Shown here in pieces: positions 11,361-22,229 of a DNA stretch of 64,000 bases. Source of the DNA: Russula earlei (Eukaryota > Basidiomycota > Agaricomycetes > Russulales > Russulaceae); assembly GCA_025769875.1 (NCBI GenBank), contig JAGFNK010000032.1, forward strand, positions 147,986 through 211,985, read 5' to 3'. Positions within the stretch are counted from its first letter, which is position 1. Each line of letters begins with the position of its first letter. Below the pieces are notes generated by a model that did not search any database, was not told the DNA's origin, and was given only the letters and a program-made list of their open reading frames with translations. The translations under genes and the position numbers were made by a program.

Positions 11361-13822
11361 TTAGTACTTGTCCTGTGCTCTATAGACCTCTGCGATGAAC
11401 TTTTCGAAGTCTGTCTCGTCGACTTCCAACACGTTGGTATCAAACGAACTATGCCGAGTCCGTGCGCCCGAGTCCTCCTTGGCGTCTAGGAAAGTCAGGC
11501 CGAACTCGCTGGGCTGTGATCAGTTCTTCGCCCGCAATGTGTGCGCCCGTGTAATACACTCACTTTTTCCTAACGTCATCAAAATCAATGGATTCGTTTA
11601 ACCCAATCACAACGTATGTCCGGACGTGTTCGTCCAAGCATGCGAGGATCAGCGGCAAGCTCTTCTTTTTGCTCCGCCTGCTGATATTGACCCCTGCGAC
11701 CCGGTCGCGCAGCACCTCGGTGAGCCAAAGGCCGAGACGGAACAGGACACCTGGTTGCGTGAATAAGGCGAGGTCGGGACCCTGCTTGAGCTGCACGATG
11801 CGATGGCCACGAATCGTGCGAAGGTCGCCCTTATCGATGATGGAAGAGCCCGTCCGAATGATCGCTTGGTGCACCGACTTTGCAAGGCTGATCGCCTCGC
11901 GCAGGCGCACTACACTGCAAAGCAAAGTCAGTCATGAGCCTGCTGATGCTGCGCCACCCCGCATTGATCAAGGGGTGGGATGGCTCACTCCTCGAGGGCG
12001 TCAAATGCGTTCCAAAAGTTCCACACAAGCGAGGATTCTCGCCCATTGTCCTCGCCTTCTCTCTCCCCCGCCGGATTCTCGTCTTCCTGATCGCGACCGC
12101 GCTCGTTCGCACTCTCCTTGGCTTCCGCGACACCCCAGCGTCCGTGGGCGCGCCACACGCGCGCGCCTCCGAACCACTCCCCGCCATTTCGCACGCCGTC
12201 GGCTTCGACTTCGATCCTCACGCCCGTAGCAGCGTCCAGGAGCGCATTGAGCGCGTCCGCCGCGTCCGCGGCTGATAACGGCTGCATATGATAGCCGTAG
12301 CAGCGCACGAAGGAAGGGTACGTGAGCTCAATCATGCCATACTCGGGGGCGATCGCGTCGAGCTTGTCACGGAGCTCGCGCTTCAAATCCATGTCCATGT
12401 GCGCGTACAACTGTTGTGTTTGAGGGACGGAAAACCTGCGAGCCACAACGTCAGCGGGACGGGGGTAAGCGCAGACAAGGGTGCGGTGCCACCGACCCCA
12501 TTTTTGCGAGGAGACCGGTCAGTCGTTTCCGACCTTGTTCCTTCCAGATGCCCAATTTTCCCGCAACGTAGCTGGAGTGAAACATTGCGTCGTACAGCGT
12601 CCAGTGCCGGACAAGCTCAAAGCGGAGCTCATCCGTCGTGCGTACTGACATGTCATCCGCACTCAACGCGGCCAGGCCGTGCGCGTCGCTCAGAGGCGGG
12701 GGAGGGTTGAGACGAGAAACTTCATCGTAATAGATGGAGTGGTATTTCTCGTACTCGGAACGTGATATTCGACAACGGGTGTACTGATTCGTAAGGCCGA
12801 TGATTGCGAGCCTTGATTGGTGAGCATCGTGGAAATTTCTGGAAGGCGACATGGCGGTGCATACCAGAGGAGATCGTTATCGACGCGTTCCAGTGCAGTG
12901 GCGAGAAGGTAGACGATGCCGGAAGCGCTCTGTCCGTACCATGTTCCGGACATGTAGTACTTGTCTAGCAGAGCATAATACTGGTCGCGCTGCTCTCTCG
13001 GTACGCGAGGACGGCGCTGGAACTGCTATAAGGATTTGGGCATATCGGGGAGGGGCGCCCTTACATCATCGTCCAAACGATTGCGTTTCCTCGGAGTCCT
13101 ACTACCCTCGCTGAGGGATCTCCGTTTTCGAGAAGGCACGCCTTCTTCTACGGGATCTTCAGGTAAGCCTTCGGACGAGTCGTCATCCGAGCTCTCGTCT
13201 GAACCATGCTCAGGGTCGTTCTTCGAGCGAAACAACACAATAAACAAACGCAAGAGCTTGCTAGACTGCAAGGTCACTCACATTAAGCGTCTCCCATGCT
13301 TTCCTCTCTCCATCAAGGCGCTCTGCTCCTCCGTCGTCCCATACGATAATCCGCTCACCCTCGCCAAACAAACTGGACAGGTTCTGCGGCCGGCCCGAGT
13401 CGATGACGTGCACATGCACTTTGGGAGGGAAGTCACCGAACCACTCCGATGAAGGCAGGTCGAGGATGGAACCGATATTTAAAAGGATGAGGGTATGGAG
13501 CTGGGGATGCATCATTAGTGACGACGCAGGTGACGGTAATGACGCGATGTACTTCTGAGTACGTTATGAGTTCATCGCGCATGCGTTCCAAATCTGCGAT
13601 TCCGGACAAGGGCGTGATGCGATGCATGACATCGTCCTGTTTAAACAACTCTGCAAACATCTTGGCAGCGCAGAGCGCGTCGACATCAGGCGCGACGAGG
13701 ATTATGACTGAGGAAGCGGCGGAAAGCGGGGATCTTCTGTGGGCTGCGAGGATACTATTGTATGTTTCGGCATACGATGGGCGAGATGCGGATACGAGGT
13801 GAGGTGGTGGGATGAAAACCAT
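11361..13822 (-). CDS. CDC45: DNA replication factor CDC45
   Basis: Core subunit of the CMG replicative helicase with MCM2-7 and GINS. Eight minus-strand exons: 13822-13553, 13500-13282, 13220-13065, 13025-12865, 12811-12497, 12435-11989, 11914-11564 and 11508-11361. Phases match at every junction, giving about 688 residues. Motifs include SVIILVAPDVDALCAAKMFAE and LHTLILLNIGS of the DHH-like N-terminal fold. A central acidic then basic linker follows (DESSDDDSSEG, RKRNRLDDD). Next come YMSGTWYGQSASGIVYLLA, LLWLAIIGLTNQY, LYAHMDMDLKRELRDKL and the C-terminal block DLALFTQPGVLFRLGLWL with DETDFEKFIAEVYRAQ. The intron at 13026-13064 is just 39 bp. The gene lies 95 bp downstream of MSS51 on the same strand. 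Confidence 0.95.
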
Positions 13823-13917
13823 TTGAAGACATGAACGGACGAGGGGCAGTTCCAGTCGGCGGTCGGCTTCGACGCGTTTCTCACGTAATCATGATAAAAT
13901 AAATAATTTAATCGTCG

Positions 13918-15571
13918 CTAAAAAGCACTTCTTCGCTCACGCACATCTCTGCGCTTACCGCGAATAGCCCATATTCCCCAGTTCGTCTTGACCATCACCC
14001 TCGGGTCAAAGTCGGCAACCTCCCATTTTTCACTCCCAAATGCATTCTCCCCGGGCGTGATCACCCAATCAAATTCACCTGCAACGCCTGGCACGAGTGA
14101 CAAGGACTTGACGTCGCGTTCGACATCAGTGGGGGAAAACCCGGTCACGAAAATGGGACATTTGGTGGCCAACAGGAGCGGAAGCACAAGCCCCCATTCT
14201 GTGGGAGACGCAACTTGTAGGAGAGGTTCCCCAGTGAGATCAGAGGTCGATGTCGGCGACGGAAAGCCGAAACCCGGAGAGAACATGAAGAAGAGGTCGG
14301 TATAGGGATCAAATGTATCCTGGAATTGCCCATGCACTTCGTGATAATTGCACTGCATGCCAGTTATCGTCAATTGTGGGGTGTATGGCACCGTATATGA
14401 AGGCACTCCATAACGTTCAATGGACGACCGAGTACGCTTATGCCGCGAAATGGGAGCAGGAGTCGGGGGCTCATACACATTAGGCAGATAAATTGGCTTC
14501 TCCTCGTCGGGTTTGGAAGCTGAAGACTCGGCTTCTGGCTGGGGGTCCGAGGAGGTGCTAGTTGTCTGTGATGCTGCCTCTGACGGAGAATCACCGGTGG
14601 TAGGAGCAGGAGGCTTCGGCAGTGAAACCTGCGGGCCGATGAAGTACAGATGGAACAGTGCTGCTGGGAACAAAAGCGTAAGCTGTTCCCAAACGTGGGG
14701 AGGTAAGGAAGACTCTGCCCGTGCACCCAGAATGAATATCCGCATTTGAGGTTTGTCGATTGAGGCTTCTTCAGTCTCGGGTGTTCCCGTTGGACCGTGC
14801 AACGTCAATCGCAGTGCTGGCGGTGTGCTCGTGATGAACGATAAAGAATGTTTATAGAATTTGCATGCGTACCAGCTAACGATCGACTGCCTTCTGGAGT
14901 AAGCCGTTGATTCCCAAGAGTCAAGGGACTGTATTGGTGCATGACAGACCCGATGGTTATGGGATACGTGAGTAATTTGCTAGCGTGTCTCCGTGACCGT
15001 TCCGCGTCCATCGATGGAAAGTTACGTGTATACCAGAACACATCCCAATTAGAAAATGAAATGGCAGCTTCCGTGTCTTGTAGACCTGCACGCGCGGAAC
15101 CAAGGTAAGTGGCAGACCTTTAAGATACAAGAGGGACGGACCTGGCAATTCAAACTCACGCAGTCTTCGACCGCTCCGGAGGTCGTGTTCATCTTCGTTC
15201 ACCTCACGAAGACGCGAACAGTATTTTGAGTGGTCCTTGTCAGCACGCCAGTGTTCCTCGGTACAGTGAGTAGGCCATCCGCAATCCGGGCATTCGAAAG
15301 CGACCGCTCGAGGTTGGGCCTTGGTACGAGCATGATGGGACGCACAAATAGGACATGGTGCCAACGACTTGATAGCCTCTCCTCGAGCAACTAGTGCGGG
15401 AAAGGGAGACACGGAGAAAGGATGGAAAAGGTCATCTTGTGAAAGGATGGGTTTCGATTCTGGCTTGGAAGGGGCCCTTTTAAAGAGACTGAATAATGAT
15501 CTAGTGGGGAGCAGAGGAATCTGTTGACGAGTAGAGTGGATGCGACGCAGGAGAGTGCGAGTGGGCATCAT
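13918..15571 (-). CDS. MSS51: MSS51, mitochondrial COX1 translational regulator
   Basis: Homologue of yeast Mss51, which activates COX1 mRNA translation and couples it to cytochrome oxidase assembly. Exons on the minus strand: 15571-15142, 15085-14873 and 14816-13918, about 513 residues. The start MMPTRTLLRRIHSTRQ is a good presequence. A MYND-like zinc cluster follows (CPICASHH, ECPDCGWPTHCTEEHW, DHSKYC), then REFELPG joined by splicing to QDTEAAISFSNWDVFWYTR and the conserved RSRRHASKLLTYPITIGS. The long C-terminal exon carries LRLTLHGP, MRIFILGARAESSLP, WEQLTLLFP, MQCNYHEVHGQF, LFFMFSPGFGFPS and VKTNWGIWAIRGKRRD. A Ser/Pro-rich insert with acidic residues sits near residue 320. Upstream neighbour is the divergent M13 peptidase, 153 bp away. 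Confidence 0.92.
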
Positions 15572-15724
15572 CCCGACCAGAGCTGAGCCAAGCCGCGTCT
15601 CGCCCACGTGGTGTGCTAAAGTATGATATCACAACAAGGACAGGCCTGAAGTGCGTGTTTCGGTCGCCCGTCCTCCCTAAGGCTCGTACACACCCAACTC
15701 TATCCTTGAAGTATCCCTCTCGCC
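15572..15724. promoter_or_regulatory. shared intergenic region between MSS51 and M13 peptidase
   Basis: A 153-bp gap between divergent start codons. It contains a CACGTG E-box-like palindrome at about 15605. A bidirectional promoter is inferred from the layout only. Confidence 0.4.
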
Positions 15725-18700
15725 ATGCCAGAGAGGCAGGCAAGGGTATCCACCGATGAGGGTGTGCTCCTTCGTCCCAATAATTCTCTCGTATTGATCT
15801 TCCCTCCATCCAGAGACTGTCCCTCTCCTTCAAGATGACCCAGGGAATGCTGGTCCTGCCCCATCTCTAGCCGACAGACTCGGTTCAATTCTTCAAGATC
15901 CGCTCACTCCCCTCAATAAGATCTTGCTCGTCCTCCTACTCCTCTTCCTCCTACTTTGTTCAATATTCGTAGGCCTGTTCATCGGCTCCCAACACAAGCT
16001 TAACAATGCACCAGATGCTCCGGGAGGAGAAAAGCCTCCCAGCACATTCACGAGCATCGTCACTGTCCCATCAATCATCACAGCCACAGCTACTGTTACG
16101 GCTACTGTCACAGGCGTGCCTCCACCTGCTCCCTCGATTCCCCCGGAAAAGGTAGGTCCCCCATTCTGACTGTTTACCGTCCCATTTCATTTGTCAATCT
16201 TGCAGAACGAATGCCTCACTCCGGAATGCGTTGTACTCTCTGCAGCCATCCTCTCTTCCTTGGACACCACACAAGACCCTTGTGAGGATTTCTACGGATA
16301 TGCCAGTGCGTTTCATCCAGGTTCATTGTCATTAGCATACTCAGCTCACACCTTACAGCTGGAGGTTGGCGCAAGGCTCATCCTCTTCCTTCCGACAAGG
16401 GCCGGTTTGGGAGTTTCGGTCTTCTTTTCCAAGAAAACCAGCAGATTGTGAAGGACATTCTCAATGTCAATGGTCCCACATCTATCGCATCTCTTGAGGA
16501 ATCCGCAGATCAGCAGCTACTCGTCAAGTTACGCAATCTGTACTACTCTTGTATGGACGAGGATACCCTAGATCAGCTGGGCGAGGGACCCCTGAGGGAC
16601 TTCATCGCACACGTTCGGAAGCTCTACCGTGGAGAATCCAGCGTGATCACTAACGCTGATGATGACGACGACGACGACGACGACAAAGTGCGAAAAAGGT
16701 TGACAGCCGCCCTAGCGTTCTTGCACTCAAGAGGTTAACGACATTGCGAGAATCAGTGTCATTGTATCTGCTCACGTCTCACATAGGAATTCCCGCTCTT
16801 TTTGAATTCGGTGTCGAGGGTGATGCTGCCGTTGACCCTAATTTTATGATCCTTTGGTTCCAACAGCCCAGTCTCGGGCTTCCTTCGAAGGTTGGTACAT
16901 ACACCTGTCCATTCAAAACCTGTTTTTCAACAAAATGTAGGAGTATTTCGAGGACCAGTCGATGCGAGAGGTGTATGCCAGCGTTTTGGAGCGTCTCCTC
17001 GTGATCCATTATGAGGCGGAGAAGAAGCAACTTGCTTCAGCTTTAGTCAATAACAAGGATTCTGGGAACACTTGGCCTCCTTGGCCTTGGCCTCCGTGGG
17101 GCGACGATGACGATGGAGGAGACGACGACGACGACGGCCGTAAGGACCGCCCAAAGAATGCGACAGAATTGGCTAAAGAAGTTGTCAAATTCGAACGGAA
17201 GCTAGCACAGGCGAGCCTAGACTTGTTAGAACTAGTTCCAAAGAGAGCGTAATCTAGTTACTGATGAGTTGCGCAGGGACATTTTATACCAGGATCCCCT
17301 ATTCACTTACAATAAGGTCCCTATTTCCAACATCACAGACACCATAGTCCAGGTCAATTTTCCGGACTACTTCGCAACATTCGCGCCACGCAGATATCCC
17401 ACGGAAGTCGTCGTGACGTATCCTGCATATACACGTTCGCTTTCTTCTATTCTCGAGGAAACTAAGGCAGATGTACTCGAGGCGTACCTTGTCGCTCGTG
17501 CCGCTCTTGTTTTGGCACCCCGACTTGGAACCTCGACGGAATCATGGAAGGCTGTAAGAAACTTACAAGAGGTTCTGCAGGGCATAAAGCCCGGTGCCAT
17601 CGGCGATCGTGCGGAGTATTGCGTTAATAGTGTGGACCAGGCTCTCGGCTTCGCAACTGGGAGATACTTTATAAACGAGACTTTCGCAGGCGATTCTAAG
17701 GAGAAGGGCACGAAGGTCATCACAGGTGCGTGATCAACTACCAATGTGGGGACTCCGAAGTTCATTTTGCGCAGATATCGTGAAGGCTTTCAAGAACTCA
17801 CTGTCATATATATCCTGGATGGATGAGGAGTCTGCTATTGCTGCCGCTGAAAAGGTCATACCCTCTTTTTTGACACAACACGTGCATCATTGTAACCCTT
17901 CATTTCAGGCCAATGCCATCCGTGTGAAGGTTGGCTACCCTAGTTCCCCAGATACACAGAAACCCCAGATCGCTTCTGCGTTACTATGCGCTCGTCGACA
18001 TAAGCAGGTTCAATTACTTTAAGAATATGCTCAGTGCGAGGTATAGTACTGATACTTTTCTATTATACGCTACTGAAGGACGTGACCAGTTCGAGCGACA
18101 TTTACAAGCAATGGCACCAGCTGGGCCAGCGCCGTGACCTGGATGCGTGGGAGATGACACCGGCAACTGTAAACGCCTACTATAACCCCCCGGCGAATGA
18201 AGTAAGTTACAAGTACGCGCACTTTTTTGTTTATCGATGTCTTCAAACAGATCGTGTTCCCTGCGGGCATTTTACGGCCACCGTTCTTCAACAAAAATTG
18301 GCCTGCCTACCTCAACTACGGCGCATTCGGCCAAGTCGCGTCTCACGAACTCACAGTGTGTCCCGACTTACATTCTCGGGAGGAAATGTGCTTATTTCGT
18401 TTAATATCGTAAGCATGCCTTTGACTCTGCCGGGCGCTTGTACAATCAGCAAGGCAAGCTAGAGGAGTGGTGGACTAATGGAACAAGCTGAGAGGTTTTT
18501 GGAGAAACAGAGCTGTATCGAGAAACAATATTCCTGTGTGTTGCATCTGCTTCATTGATCCGTCTTTTGCTCACTTCTACGGGCCTCATCTCAGCTTACA
18601 CCATCGATGATGGACATGGTGGCACCGTCCACTTAAACGTAGGTCTTTCGCTCCTCAACTCGTTTCAGTTCCATTAAGACGCATTCCACGCAGGGTAATC

Positions 18701-19191
18701 TGTACGCAATGTTAGATGGTAATGGGCTATATTGACTGGTTGTCAGGACATCTGGAGAAAACATCGGCGATTCCGGCATCATTCAAGCATACCGCGCATG
18801 GAAAGCACAATTCAACGATTCGTTAAAGGCGGGAAACGAGTACCTGCTCCCTGGTCTTAATCACACAAGGAATGATATAACTGGCCGTCTCGGGACGTAT
18901 TAACACTCACAATGGTGCACAGGGATCAACTTTTCTTCCTTGCCTTTGGTCGTATTTGGGCAGAGAACATCAAGCCTGAGGCTTTGGTCCAACGCGTTCG
19001 CACGGACCCACACTCCCCCTCTCAATACCGCGTGGATGGCACCTTGTACAACGTCCCAGAATTCGCAAAGGCTTTCAATTGCTCGCCGAAAGCGAAGGTC
19101 CGTTGCTCCGTTGATTCTATTGAACAGTCACCATGTATTCTTTTTCAGCTTAACCCGCCTCGGGAGAAACGATGCCTTCCTCTGGTCATGA
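15725..19191 (+). CDS. M13 (neprilysin/ECE-like) zinc metallopeptidase, frame disrupted
   Basis: Type II membrane endopeptidase of family M13. Exons: 15725-15761, 15814-16151, 16206-16305, 16359-16733, 16787-16890, 16941-17224, 17277-17725, 17775-17854, 17909-18040, 18090-18201, 18251-18355, 18414-18535, 18595-18638, 18694-18701 (8 nt), 18747-18869, 18923-19097 and 19149-19191, about 875 residues. Features are a short cytosolic tail, one hydrophobic helix ([19 protein letters not shown]), [16 protein letters not shown], the zinc site HELTH split by an intron (VASHELT/HAFD), GENIGDSG and [12 protein letters not shown]. Two poly-Asp insertions (near 16660 and 17105) are unusual. The frame is broken by +1 offsets near 17953 and 18486 and possibly near 19174. 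The donor expected at 18870 reads GA instead of GT. It is either a young pseudogene or a consensus error cluster. Confidence 0.85.
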
Positions 19192-19312
19192 TCTTTGGAA
19201 GGATACGAATGAGATGTGCTTTAATCCCATATTATTTATTCCTTCAGGCAGCATTTGGCACGCATAGAGAGCATGTCGGATCATCGCTGCCCCGCGCCGC
19301 TCAACCGCGGTG

Positions 19313-20179
19313 CTATAATACACCCTTTGTACTGGGAACCTCATCCCCTCCGGTCCGTTCAATGGCCTGGCGAATGGCCAGAGCGAGGGCTTTGAAAGCA
19401 GATTCTGCCCTGTGAGTGTGAAAGGGGTTACCTTGTGTACCCGACCTGTCTCAGACAACAGAGTGGCATACCTGTGGTGATCATTCTGGCCACGCAAGAC
19501 GTCTACATGCAAGGTGCACCCAGACGCCATGGCAAAGGAGTAGAATATGTGAGGGAACATTTCCGTGGATAGATCACCAATCTTCTCGCGCTTGATGCCC
19601 AAGTCGGTCACGCAGTAGGGACGCGAGCAAATGTCGATCACTGCGCGCGACAGAGCCTGCCAGAAGGGCGACGATGAGACGATTTCATTCAGCGAAACGG
19701 CCGAGCGACCCAGACTTGCCTCGTCGAGCGGTGCAAAGCCAGTGCCATATCGACGAATCCCCCTGACCTCGCCTAGCGCCTGCTTGAACGCGGTGCCAAG
19801 CGCAATCGCCGTGTCCTGTGTGAACGCAAGCGGGGCATGAGGGCGCGCGTTTGTGTGGGGGAAAATGAGGTGGGACCGGGGGGGCGACTTATCTGCTGTA
19901 TGGTGGTCATCTGTCCAGAGATCGCCTTTCGCCTTTAGCGTGAGAGAAATGCCGCTGTGCTTCGCAAGGGCGTGGTACATCTATTCACGGTTGACCGCTC
20001 TTGAGAGCGTCCGTGGAGAGGCGCTTGGGACGTACGTGATCGAGGAAGCCTATCCCGGTCGAGATATCGATAATTTGTTCGTACGCTGAGCCGGACTGGC
20101 AGTCAAGATTGACAGACACTTCGATATCTGTCTCGTTGGTTTTGCGAGAGATCTTTGCGGTGCGAGCGGTCATGGCCAT
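19313..20179 (-). CDS. HIS3: imidazoleglycerol-phosphate dehydratase
   Basis: Sixth step of histidine biosynthesis: dehydrates imidazole glycerol phosphate to imidazole acetol phosphate. Minus-strand exons are 20179-20036, 19980-19472 and 19409-19313. The N-terminal half shows [15 protein letters not shown] and [17 protein letters not shown], with the metal-binding DDHHT. The second half mirrors it with [50 protein letters not shown] and the conserved end STKGVL. Between HHTA and [14 protein letters not shown] there are 26 extra in-frame residues (19816-19893). That stretch starts GATAAGTC and ends CACACAG, so it looks like an intron whose GT donor was lost. Without it the protein would have about 223 residues, the usual size. 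It is convergent with the M13 gene. Confidence 0.93.
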
Positions 20180-20303
20180 CCTTGCGAGTACCAGGAGGAA
20201 GATCGAAACGTCTCGTCTCGTCGGCGTCGCGGATCAATTTGAGAGTGAGAGCGTTTCCAGTGTCCGGAGACCCAACGCCCAACACACCCTCTCGTCGATA
20301 ATC

Positions 20304-22029
20304 TTACTCGGACAAAGACAGATCTGATACAAATGGACCTCGTCCCTCCGCCCTCACATCCATCACCTTCCAAAATCCACACCCTTTCCCTTCGTTCTGA
20401 TCCCCAGCTGTGCACGTCCACCAATAACCTGTGGCACGCTCCGCCCCGCCGGACGCCACCGGGCTCCTCGGAGGACCCTTGCCATCCTCCCCTTCCCATC
20501 CGCGCTGTCGTCCCTTCATGTCTGGCCGCAACGTCGTCATCTCGTCGCACTTGCAACGCGGAATGGTATCGGGATGGAAATCGGGCCGGAAGAATCGGAA
20601 TGTGATGTTGATTCGACAGTTTCCCGGGTCAAACGCGAGCTCGGGTAGGTCGGGGGGAGGAGGATACGGAGGGTGGAAGCGGTCGATTGTGTTGCGCGGG
20701 GGTATCGAGTGCTTGAATCGCTCCTGCGCGGACGCGTGCATTATGCAGAGCTATGAGAGAGCCCGCGCTGGTCAGCGGCGAGAGTCCGGGGGGACAGTAC
20801 AAACTGGAATTCTTCACAAACCGAGTTATGTGGCAGAGGGATGTCAAAAGTCTGAGCGGCTCGCTTTCCAACCTCGTCGAGCGCGATCACCTCCCGAAGG
20901 CGAAACATCCTCCGCGTTCCTGCGCCGGCATCGTACCATGGGTAAAAAAACGCCAAAGCTTTGTCAACGCACCAAGGCTCAGACTCGCGATGGTTGGATA
21001 GGGACCTATGCTCGTCAAGCGGTCCGAGTGGAACCCGACCGCTTCCTTGGCGCCCTCATAACAATTTGCAGCGGCAAAGTTGGCCCGCCAGGTCAGACGC
21101 TGACCATCGGGATCCCCAGGATCTCCGCCCCACTCCAGGGGAAACCGTTTGCGTTTGCCCATCTCGGCATTGACCGTTTTCTCGACGATCTTACAGGCCT
21201 CCTCCATGAGTGCGGGGAATTGTTTAGTGACCTCGCCCTGTCGGCCGTTATACCTAGAGAAAAATATCATACATGATCGTCAGAGACGCAGCGTTGCCAT
21301 TCCTCACCATGCGCGCGTTATTCTCTGCCAAGCGGCCTCGTTGTCCCCTTCGACGGGATGTCGAGTGTACAGAGACGACCGATGCGGGCTTTCGACCAAC
21401 CGATCGAATAGCCACCACTTGTTCCTGGACCAATATTGTGCCTCATGGAGCATGGTATAAAACAGTTGACATGCGAGCTCGAGGGGCAGAACGGCCAGAT
21501 GAAGCGTGAGTGGGGTGTGCTGCGCAACGAGCGAGGGATTGCTGAGCGTCAGTGGGGGGAGACGTGGTACGGTCGCCGTCGCAGCGGCACCGCCGATGGG
21601 CTGGCGGAGGACGTCCAGCAGGTTCTTCACAGGTTTGACGGGCTTCGACAGGGGAGGCGGGCCATTCTCCTTCTTCGTAGCGGTGGAGGTGCTACCTGCA
21701 GCAGAAGAACGTGGCTTCTTGTTGGGTCGTTCGCCGGCCCCACATCGGCTCTGCAGAACTGGATCTGAATTGTCTCGAGATGAGGATTGACCGTTGACGT
21801 CTTTGGAAGAACTGGAAGCGGCGGCGGGTGTCAGCCAGCTGTCCAAGCTAACGTGTCTCTTGCGTTTGCCGGTCGGACCCCGTTTCAACATGATCTCAGC
21901 TGCCTTTCTGACGTCTCCGTCGGCGTGAAGCAACGCATCCAAAAGGCTCTGCTGCGAAGGTGCGACATTATCCGGCAGAAGACTAGATAATAAAGCAAGA
22001 AGCGTGTCTGTGTCCTCTAGGCTATCCAT
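20304..22029 (-). CDS. CUE-AlkB-GRF zinc finger protein (DNA/RNA demethylase-like)
   Basis: Three-domain fungal protein predicted to be a nucleic-acid dioxygenase. Exons on the minus strand: 22029-21308, 21253-20973, 20919-20822 and 20750-20304, about 515 residues. The N-terminus (residues 1-60) resembles a CUE ubiquitin-binding fold (LLPDNVAPSQQSLLDALLHADGDVRKAAEIML). A Ser-rich basic linker follows. The AlkB core has RANFAAANCYEGAKEAVGFH with the iron ligands HSD, GPYPTIASLSLGTRRMFRLREV, MHASAQERFKHSIPP and RINITFRFFRP (2-oxoglutarate Arg). A C-terminal Cys module (PRCKC, GYWWTCTAGDQNEGKGCGFW, AEGRGPF) is a GRF-type zinc finger. The last exon could extend through a further 3' intron, because the stop overlaps a GTAAG. 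This is the second AlkB-family gene in the window. Confidence 0.88.
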
Positions 22030-22229
22030 CAAGCAGGGAGTCTGAGTCAGACCCAAATCGGACAGATGCGGAGCGTGTCAACGCGGTTTAATCGATCCAC
22101 GATGGTACACTACACACAACAATCAACCAAAAAAAAGGAATAATTTAGTGTTGCGATGATTGATTGTACATATGGGCAATGCCGTCTCTGCTGACCATCT
22201 AAAGAGAATGACACGGCATATGACTGACA

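Noticed and set aside
17855..17951. Single longer intron removing the frame change in M13 exon 9
   Set aside because: It would delete [15 protein letters not shown], which fits the family and follows a canonical acceptor at 17908.
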